A stretch of 64,000 nucleotides of DNA from Pseudomonadota bacterium (lineage in GTDB: Bacteria > Pseudomonadota > Gammaproteobacteria > Pseudomonadales > Moraxellaceae): contig JAEWKT010000042.1 in NCBI GenBank assembly GCA_023393635.1, positions 1 through 64,000 on the forward strand. The letters run 5' to 3'. The notes under the pieces were generated by a model that had not been told where the DNA came from, searched no databases, and saw only the letters and a program-made list of their open reading frames with translations. Shown in pieces: positions 1 through 6,107 of this stretch (position 1 is the first letter of the stretch; each line of letters starts with the position of its first letter). The translations under genes and the position numbers were made by a program.

Positions 1-92
1 CGGAATGGGAGGCATTTTATAACTATGCCAGACCTCATGCTGCTATGGATGGAAAAACACCCTATGAGCGATTGAAAGAAAAACTATGCTAA
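1..92 (+). CDS. IS481-like transposase, C-terminal fragment (cut by window edge)
   Basis: The frame from position 3 encodes the last 29 residues of a DDE transposase, including a W-x-x-F-Y-N-x-x-R-P-H stretch followed by G-K-T-P-Y-E-R-L. That ending is typical of IS481-family integrases, where the catalytic Glu helix runs into R-P-H and T-P-x-E. Only the tail is visible, so intactness cannot be judged. It marks the left side of the accessory island. Confidence 0.75.
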   Translation, partial: EWEAFYNYARPHAAMDGKTPYERLKEKLC

Positions 93-126
93 AGTTATGA
101 TGTCAGCGGAAGTGCTAGTATTCACA
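93..126. repeat. Possible terminal repeat of the IS481-like element
   Basis: Just after the transposase stop the sequence runs to ...GCTAGTATTCACA at 126. Read inward this begins TGTGAATACTAGC, the TG...CA form common at IS481-family ends. The partner end lies outside the window, so this is inferred from position and terminal dinucleotides only. Confidence 0.3.
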
Positions 127-134
127 ACTATTTT

Positions 135-1298
135 CTATGTAATAGGAATATTCAAAATTGCATTTCGTGTCAAATACTTAGCACACTTTCCTTGAGCATG
201 TAACTCTCTCCATTTTTTTCCAACTTCGTTAGAGATACTACTCCATATCAACTGATTATCTTTAGACTTCGTTTTTAATCTAAAAACTGATTCAGTGAAA
301 ATATTTCCACCTTCTTTGACTAAAGACTCTCTAGCTAAAGATCGACGTCCTACTCTTGAAATAAGAATGTCATTTTCCTCAACGTGGTTATATAAACTAT
401 CTACCTTATAATTACGATCTAAATATAAATATTGATCTTTCAAGTCTGTTGTATGAATAAAATTTTTTCCAAGATCATTAAAATATTTTCTAGTCTGACT
501 TCCTCTAATCAAACTGACATCAAAATCCTTTAAAGTCTTATAGCCCTTTCCTAATGAGCTATTAATAGCTTGAACTTGTTTATGATAGAAGTAACTAAGA
601 CTCTCTTTTGCTTGAGACTGATCAACCACCATTTCATCAACAATATTACCAAGTAAGTTCATATTTTTTAATGTAATTTTTTTATTAGGTCTATTGCTAA
701 AATGATGTGCAATTAACACATAAGACTGAACTTCTGCCTGTTCAAATGTTTTTATATCTAGCCCAATAACATCAATAGACTTAAATTCTCTAACAAAAGC
801 ATCTCGTTGTTCAAGATATCTTTCCGACTCTACAAATGGAGCTGATACAATAAAAACAACTGATGATTTAGAGTTTTTAGATGCTAAAACTCTATCTAAG
901 AATGCAATATCCAGTTGATGGAAAGAATTACCAAAATTTAGTGAATCAAAGTACTCAAAATTATAACCTGTGTTTTTTCTATGAAATGGCGGATTACTTA
1001 TATACAAAATTGATTGACAGTTCGTAGCACTTTTTAAGGATATTTTTTTATCTAAAGCATCAGCATTAATTATCGTTAAATTTTCACCTAGCTTAAACCG
1101 TAAATTATCGCATCTAGTCTCATCTAGTTCAATCAATAACCCACTTTGATCATGAAATGGACTTGATAAGCTCCCTAACCCCGCCCCCAAGTCAATAAAA
1201 AAATCATAATCGTAAGAAATCATAGACATAATTGATGATGCAATATGCTGGGGAGTATCAAATTGACCAAATTCACTTTTTCTAATCAAAGAACTCAT
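135..1298 (-). CDS. Adenine-specific DNA methyltransferase with C-terminal target-recognition-like region
   Basis: Predicted SAM-dependent N6-adenine DNA methyltransferase of 387 residues from the ATG at 1298. An upstream in-frame start at 1349 would run into the regulator's operator. Visible motifs are QFDTP (about 12-16, the G-x-F-x-T-P signature near the N-terminus of type I/IIG methylases), DLGAGLG (36-42, SAM-binding motif I), an acidic ELDE (57-60), NAD (about 78) and the catalytic NPPF (102-105). Residues 230-387 contain ENDILISRVGR, resembling the target-recognition domains of type I S or type IIG proteins. No nuclease motif is visible. It diverges from the HTH gene across a palindrome, so it is probably co-regulated with the 1367-5568 operon. 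The gene is very AT-rich compared with the chromosome to the right, suggesting horizontal transfer. Confidence 0.82.
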   Translation of the reverse strand: MSSLIRKSEFGQFDTPQHIASSIMSMISYDYDFFIDLGAGLGSLSSPFHDQSGLLIELDETRCDNLRFKLGENLTIINADALDKKISLKSATNCQSILYISNPPFHRKNTGYNFEYFDSLNFGNSFHQLDIAFLDRVLASKNSKSSVVFIVSAPFVESERYLEQRDAFVREFKSIDVIGLDIKTFEQAEVQSYVLIAHHFSNRPNKKITLKNMNLLGNIVDEMVVDQSQAKESLSYFYHKQVQAINSSLGKGYKTLKDFDVSLIRGSQTRKYFNDLGKNFIHTTDLKDQYLYLDRNYKVDSLYNHVEENDILISRVGRRSLARESLVKEGGNIFTESVFRLKTKSKDNQLIWSSISNEVGKKWRELHAQGKCAKYLTRNAILNIPIT

Positions 1299-1330
1299 AT
1301 TTTTTGACTTCTTAACTAATTTTGTTTTAT

Positions 1331-1354
1331 TATATATGCAAGTTTGCATATATA
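1331..1354. promoter_or_regulatory. Palindromic operator between the methyltransferase and HTH genes
   Basis: TATATATGCAA and TTGCATATATA form a perfect 11+11 bp inverted repeat separated by GT. It lies 12 bp before the regulator ATG and 33 bp before the divergent methyltransferase ATG, where it could control both promoters. The adjacent gene encodes a small HTH protein, so autoregulation in the manner of restriction-modification control proteins is the simplest reading. Confidence 0.7.
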
Positions 1355-1366
1355 CAAGTTAACTTC

Positions 1367-1672
1367 ATGACAGAAATTTTACCTATAGAGTTAGCACAAC
1401 TTAAAAAAGATGTTAGAAATAACATCATAACTGTTGATTTTATTGTTAAAAATACAGGCATAGACCAATCACAGATCAGTAGAATATTAAGTGGGAAAAG
1501 TAAAACAAAGTCTGAAAATTACAATAAATTATGCAAATTTGCATTAATCAACTGTAATTTTACGGAACTATCTCTTAAAGATGCAATTAATGATAAGATC
1601 CAAGCTATATTTAGAAGTAATGACCACATTGCTTTAAACAGCATCTATAGAATTTTAAAAAATTTAGAGTAA
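1367..1672 (+). CDS. Small XRE-like helix-turn-helix regulator
   Basis: 101 residues from the ATG at 1367; the longer reading from 1322 would cover the palindrome. Residues about 18-50 (FIVKNTGIDQSQISRILSGK) read as a lambda-repressor-type HTH: VKNTGI is the positioning helix and SQISRILSGK the recognition helix. It is the first gene of the operon that continues into the phosphoribosyltransferase-like gene 43 bp downstream. Its length and its position beside a palindrome fit a control protein that limits expression of the module and of the divergent methyltransferase. The DNA target is inferred. Confidence 0.75.
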   Translation: MTEILPIELAQLKKDVRNNIITVDFIVKNTGIDQSQISRILSGKSKTKSENYNKLCKFALINCNFTELSLKDAINDKIQAIFRSNDHIALNSIYRILKNLE

Positions 1673-1715
1673 TATGTTAAAAATTTAGAGTTTTTTGCTA
1701 AAAATAGGAAAGTAT

Positions 1716-2681
1716 ATGGATATTGAAGATGAAATGGAATTAGAGGAGTTCACTAGAGACAAAGAAAAAGAGATTTTAAATAAATTTAAATTTATGTTTG
1801 ATCAGAACCTTTTTGTTATTAGGAATAGTCGTATATCTCAAATTAAAGTGTGGCTGAACAACTTTATTGATACTCGTGAAAAAGTAGTCGCTCTTTTTAT
1901 TTTAGAGAATATTATTCATAGAAATTCTGAAATGCTGGAAAAAGCAATAACTCGAGTTTTAATCAAAGAAATCAAAAACGTTTATGAGGAAATTTATAAT
2001 CAATCATATGATGTCTTTGAGTGGCTAAATATTATAAAAAATTCTAAAAATACTCTGAACATAAAATTTATTGGCGTTGATAAAGGCACCATATCTCAAT
2101 CAAGTGCAATAATTACCCGAAGATTATCTAATATCGTAAATCAAAGTTACATAGCGGAACACGAAAAACATTGCGAAGCTGCTTTAAATAAAAATTATCT
2201 AATTATTTTCATTGATGATTTTCTTGGGTCTGGTCTACAATTTGAAACATTTATCCATCAAAAAATTTGTACGCTAAACAGCTACTCGAACTCCTCAAGT
2301 CATTTCATATATACACCATTGATAGCTATGCATAAAGGAATACAACATATTAATCAGATTTATCAAAATATTGAAATCATTCCAACTGAAATAATTTCAT
2401 TAGATTATGAGCTTTTTAATAAAGATGCATTGGATAGTTTTTTTAATAGAATTCAAATTCCTAGTAATGAGATGCGAGAGATATTAATAAATATTTGTTC
2501 TAGATTTGGTATAAATAGCAATAGCTGGTTAGGTAGAGATGATGCGATGCTTTCAATTATCTTTGAATGGGGCTGTCCGAACCAAACTATTAGGTTAATT
2601 CACCATGAACAAAATATAACAGCTATAGCAGCTAATAATGGGGCATTAGCTTATTATCCTTTAGCACCACGGAGAGCTTAA
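1716..2681 (+). CDS. Phosphoribosyltransferase-like protein of a putative conflict system
   Basis: 321 residues from the ATG at 1716, which has AGGAA ten bases upstream; an earlier in-frame start at 1695 lacks this. The key motif is FIDDFLGSG at residues 166-172, a hydrophobic strand followed by D-D-x-x-G-S-G. It matches the PRPP-binding loop (normally D-D-x-x-T-T/S-G) of type I phosphoribosyltransferases. The N-terminal 100 residues are charged and helical. The rest has no motif I recognise. Standalone salvage enzymes are shorter and do not sit between an HTH gene and an ATPase, so a signalling or effector role is more likely. Similar proteins are known as PRTase-like components of predicted conflict systems. 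Its stop is followed directly by the ATPase gene, so the two are translationally linked. Confidence 0.65.
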   Translation: MDIEDEMELEEFTRDKEKEILNKFKFMFDQNLFVIRNSRISQIKVWLNNFIDTREKVVALFILENIIHRNSEMLEKAITRVLIKEIKNVYEEIYNQSYDVFEWLNIIKNSKNTLNIKFIGVDKGTISQSSAIITRRLSNIVNQSYIAEHEKHCEAALNKNYLIIFIDDFLGSGLQFETFIHQKICTLNSYSNSSSHFIYTPLIAMHKGIQHINQIYQNIEIIPTEIISLDYELFNKDALDSFFNRIQIPSNEMREILINICSRFGINSNSWLGRDDAMLSIIFEWGCPNQTIRLIHHEQNITAIAANNGALAYYPLAPRRA

Positions 2682-2682
2682 A

Positions 2683-4593
2683 GTGATTACTATTCAAGAT
2701 TTATTAAAAAACGTTTCAGTTGCAAGAGCCGAGTTCAAAGCACAAAATGAAAGCGTATTCTCATCATTTGTTATTCCACCATTCTATGATCAAGTAAATA
2801 TACTTAACTCTCAACACTCTATCGCTTTAATTGGGGGTCGTGGCTCAGGCAAGACTATGTATCTAAAATACTTTTCTCACTGGTCACAACTAGACCCTCA
2901 GGCGAATCCTAAAATTGAAAATTTAAGCAATACGATTCTATATTGGAAACCTAATACTATTTTTTTTCGCTCTTTAGAAAGAGGATGGATAGATGAAAAA
3001 ATCTCAACTCATGCATTCCAATCTTTCGTGTCTATTGAAATTACAAAAGAAATTGTTTCATTCTTAATAAATGCAAAATTCCATTTTGAAAATGAAATTT
3101 CAGGCGTACTTGATGAATCAAAATTCATTGATAAAATAAATAAAATTTTTGAATTATCAATTAGAGAATTAAATGAAATAAATTTGAATCTTGATCTTTT
3201 AATGGGAGATATTAGCTCCAAGGCTTTGAATGAAGAAAAATTTACAATATTTTCACCTGAAAATATTATTAAAATTCTTGCTCACTCACTTACACAGACT
3301 AGACTTTTCCAAAATCTTTCCATCAAAATATATATTGATGAATTTGAAAACTTAAGTATAAATCAACAAAGTTTTATCAATGGTTTGAGAAAGCATTCAA
3401 ATAGCTTAATCAGCTGGAATGTTGCTTATAAAGCTTTTGCTACAGTTTCGAATTATGTTTATGTTAATCATCCTGAAAGTGAACAACTACAAAGACGCAA
3501 TGACTATAGAGCGATTGATATTGATACCATCATTGCAGAAAGTAAAAATATAGAAGGATTTTTTTCAAAAATACTATTAGTATCCGTAAATAAAGACCAA
3601 TTTAAAAATTACGAACTAGATGAATGTTTAACATTAGTATCTAATTTATTAAAAAAACATAGTTTAAAAAATTTAGTTAACAATTATTGCGATCAAAATA
3701 AGAACTTTATTCCACGAGTTTTAAAGCAATTATCTGACTTAAAAAATCCACTTGGCGAAAAATACTTTGACATTCTTAGTAAAAATCCATATTTGTCTAT
3801 TGCTCTTACAGTTATCAGAAAACATAATAATTTTGATATAAATATTTTAAAATCATATCTTGATAACAGCCTTGATAATGTTTCAAAGAGAAAATTTGAA
3901 GAAAAACAAAATCATTATATTCAAGCTGCTATTTATAAACTAAATATGTCTTCTTATAACAATATACCCATTTATAGTGGGTTCGATACATTCATGAAAC
4001 TGTGTTCAGGTAATGTAAGACACTTCTTAGAGTTATGCTATCAGTCTTTCCAACTATACTTTGCTGAATATGATGAGGCTAAAGAAATTGACATCTTAAA
4101 CATGAATAGTATTCCTTCTCAACTAATGCATAAAGGAGCTATTCAAACAAGCGAAGAGCTTAGGAAAGAGGTAATATCTTTTGCTCCAATGGGACAAAAA
4201 TTAGATACATTAGTTACTCGCTTAGGTGAGTTGTTTAGAATATCACATCAGGCTGAGATTATTACAGAACCTGAAAATAACCATTTTGGCTTAACTACTG
4301 GCACAATTGATGAGAAGACCCATAATCTTCTTTCACAAGCCCTATGTTGGAATGTACTTCTCCAATTTAATATCACTAAAGAGCGTGACATTGACCGCTC
4401 ACTAAATGACTACCAATTAAATCCAATATATGCACCAGCATTTGGAATAAGCTATAGAAAAATGCATAAAGTTAACTTTACTATTGCAAATTTCCAAATT
4501 ATATGCGGTACCGACAACTTAAAATGGGAGAAATTTAGAGGGATGTTTGAAAGCACACATAGTTCGGAATCACCACAGGGTGGGTTACTCTAG
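2683..4593 (+). CDS. ORC/CDC6-like P-loop ATPase
   Basis: 636 residues starting at GTG 2683, two bases after the preceding stop, with GGAGAG upstream. Walker A is GGRGSGKT at 51-58 and Walker B is IYIDEFENL near 214-222, followed by a polar sensor-like region (SLISWNVAYKAF). The layout of an early P-loop, a mid-protein DEFEN and a long helical C-terminus resembles the ORC-CDC6-type AAA ATPases found in phage-defence operons. It is probably the sensor or motor that gates the PRTase-like and downstream proteins. Its sequence is strongly AT-rich (many Lys, Asn, Ile) and unlike the chromosome to the right. The ATPase call is firm; the defence role is inferred from context. Confidence 0.78.
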   Translation: MITIQDLLKNVSVARAEFKAQNESVFSSFVIPPFYDQVNILNSQHSIALIGGRGSGKTMYLKYFSHWSQLDPQANPKIENLSNTILYWKPNTIFFRSLERGWIDEKISTHAFQSFVSIEITKEIVSFLINAKFHFENEISGVLDESKFIDKINKIFELSIRELNEINLNLDLLMGDISSKALNEEKFTIFSPENIIKILAHSLTQTRLFQNLSIKIYIDEFENLSINQQSFINGLRKHSNSLISWNVAYKAFATVSNYVYVNHPESEQLQRRNDYRAIDIDTIIAESKNIEGFFSKILLVSVNKDQFKNYELDECLTLVSNLLKKHSLKNLVNNYCDQNKNFIPRVLKQLSDLKNPLGEKYFDILSKNPYLSIALTVIRKHNNFDINILKSYLDNSLDNVSKRKFEEKQNHYIQAAIYKLNMSSYNNIPIYSGFDTFMKLCSGNVRHFLELCYQSFQLYFAEYDEAKEIDILNMNSIPSQLMHKGAIQTSEELRKEVISFAPMGQKLDTLVTRLGELFRISHQAEIITEPENNHFGLTTGTIDEKTHNLLSQALCWNVLLQFNITKERDIDRSLNDYQLNPIYAPAFGISYRKMHKVNFTIANFQIICGTDNLKWEKFRGMFESTHSSESPQGGLL

Positions 4594-5568
4594 ATGAAGT
4601 GCATAAATTGGTTTGATTATAAAAATACAGCTGAATTTGATCAGTCAGTAAATTCTTTCGATACTTTAATCGTGGGTAATTCAATCAGCTTAGACGATAG
4701 ATCAAGATATTCTCAGGAACTTTTTACAAAAGAGAAAAAATCAATTTGTCACTTTCAAGTTTTTTATGATGAACATACTACCCAGAATCTACAAATCACT
4801 CTTGATCAAGAAAAAATATCCATAAAAGATACATCCATTATTAAAAATAAATTTTTAGATCAAAAAATATTGATTGATATGACCTGCTTTGATGTTCACG
4901 ATTTAACATATTTGCTCTACACTTTATGTAAAGAACGTATAAATTTCTCAATATGCTACGTAGAGCCAAAAAGATACAAAAAGAAAGAAAAAAGTAATTC
5001 TTTTACACCATCCTATAGTGGAGAACATTCACTATCTGATGAGGGAAATGGTATCAATTATTTACCACCTTTTTTACCATCCTTAGTAGCAAAACAATCA
5101 GCTTATATTCTCAGTCTTGGCTTTGAATCCTATCGTTTAGCAGGCTTTATGCAATCCGATGAAATTGCTATTGATAGTGAAAAAGCTTTTTTACTAGGTG
5201 TACCTGCATTTGATATAGGCTGGGAACACAAGGCAATTAATGCTAATTACAAACATATTAAAATTGAAAATTCTAATGTCCATATTGTCCCTGCGGATGA
5301 CCCCATTCAAACTTTTCTTAAAGTTGATGAAATCCATCGAAGTCTACTATCCTCCAATCAACAGCTAAATTTGCTACCCCTTGGAACTAAACCACAGTCA
5401 CTAGGAATGATTTGGTTTGCAATAGTAAAAAAGCTCTCTTTTCCTAACGAAAATATTGGGTTAATGTACGATTTCGTAAAGAAAATACATAACCGTACCG
5501 AAGAGATTAGAAATATCCATCTTTGGAATTTTGACACTGCTCAATCATTAGAGACATATTCACAATGA
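4594..5568 (+). CDS. Unrecognised protein, last gene of the PRTase/ATPase operon
   Basis: 324 residues; the ATG directly follows the TAG of the ATPase gene, so strict co-translation is likely. I recognise no family. Visible features are alternating beta-strand/helix segments (FDTLIVGNS near 24; KILIDMTCFDVHDLTYLLYTL near 91-111), a low-complexity Lys/Ser linker near 125-145, HIVPADDP near 230, and LPLGTKPQSLGMIWFAIV near 270. The last resembles the G-T-K-P loop of Rossmann-like ligand-binding domains such as CARF-related folds. It could be an effector or a nucleotide-sensing partner of the PRTase-like protein. No membrane segments or signal peptide are seen. Confidence 0.6.
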   Translation: MKCINWFDYKNTAEFDQSVNSFDTLIVGNSISLDDRSRYSQELFTKEKKSICHFQVFYDEHTTQNLQITLDQEKISIKDTSIIKNKFLDQKILIDMTCFDVHDLTYLLYTLCKERINFSICYVEPKRYKKKEKSNSFTPSYSGEHSLSDEGNGINYLPPFLPSLVAKQSAYILSLGFESYRLAGFMQSDEIAIDSEKAFLLGVPAFDIGWEHKAINANYKHIKIENSNVHIVPADDPIQTFLKVDEIHRSLLSSNQQLNLLPLGTKPQSLGMIWFAIVKKLSFPNENIGLMYDFVKKIHNRTEEIRNIHLWNFDTAQSLETYSQ

Positions 5569-5631
5569 AATTTAAAAATGAATTTAGATGAGTAGATCTT
5601 TAATTTTAATAGCATAGTAATTAGGATTTTT

Positions 5632-5658
5632 AGTATGAGACTTTATTGTCTAATTAAA
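5632..5658 (-). repeat. Tn7-like transposon end facing left (degenerate terminus)
   Basis: On the minus strand positions 5650-5632 read GACAATAAAGTCTCATACT, identical to the outermost site at 12641-12623 and very close to the TnsB-binding sites of Tn7 as I recall them (GACAATAAAG-TCT...). The 8 bases outside it (5651-5658, TAATTAAA) match the intact terminus TCATTACA at 12642-12649 in 6 of 8 positions, but the terminal ACA is AAA. This appears to be the right boundary of a first element that carries the 135-5568 module. Confidence 0.6.
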
Positions 5659-5663
5659 CCACT

Positions 5664-5690
5664 TGTAAGTAGGCAATAACGTCTTACGCT
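5664..5690 (+). repeat. Tn7-like transposon end facing right (tnsA side)
   Basis: TGTAAGTA followed by GGCAATAACGTCTTACGCT. The TGT terminus plus 5 bases and then a 19-base TnsB-type site reproduces the spacing at the other end of the element (TGTAATGA then GACAATAAAG...); the sites agree at 14 of 19 positions. It lies exactly 5 bp from the preceding end, the target-duplication length of Tn7-family elements, and just upstream of the tnsA remnant, as the right end of Tn7 does. Confidence 0.65.
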
Positions 5691-5717
5691 AAGTAATATA
5701 ATTTCATCCTGAATAAT

Positions 5718-5945
5718 GTAACTGTACGTGATCTATCATCACTTGATCGCTCTCATCAAGTTTATGACCATAAAACGAAGCGTACACATCATCTACTCTC
5801 AAACTTAGAGCTCGCTATTTTCTTAATTTTAGAATGGAATCTACTGATTCAAGATATGCGAGAACAATCCCTTCTCCGAACAACTGAATCTGATGATGAG
5901 TTTAATCGGTGGTTAAAACAGATAGAAAAGATACTCTATTTGTAA
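5718..5945 (+). pseudogene. tnsA: tnsA remnant (Tn7-like transposon endonuclease subunit)
   Basis: A reading frame without a start codon encodes VRDLSSLDRSHQVYDHKT, then HHLLSNLELAIFLILEW and QDMREQ. This is the conserved N-terminal core of TnsA (V-x-D-x-x-S-x-G-R-S-H, H-H-L-L-S-x-L-E-L with a catalytic Glu, E-W, and D-I-R-E-Q). About 30 N-terminal residues and most of the protein after T-T-E-S are missing; the frame ends at a TAA at 5943. It is clearly inactive. Tn7 encodes tnsA next to its right end transcribed inward, matching the position and direction here. Confidence 0.72.
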
Positions 5946-6107
5946 AATTAAATTTACAAAAGGGTGAAAATCAATATATCCGCAAAGCAATTGGCTACTT
6001 TCAAAATAAAAATTCGCTCCCTTACTAAAAGACGATAAATAATGATAGCTTAAGTTCTTTATTTGCTAAAATATTCCCAAAGATTAATCACATATTACTT
6101 AAAGCCT
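5946..6107. other. Gap between the tnsA remnant and the cargo operon
   Basis: AT-rich sequence with no complete gene. A second frame (5909-6028) overlaps the end of the tnsA remnant and encodes about 39 residues ending QYIRKAIGYFQNKNSLPY; it looks like a gene tail joined by deletion but I cannot assign it. The promoter of the cargo operon must lie here or further upstream, but I see no convincing -35/-10 pair. Confidence 0.3.
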
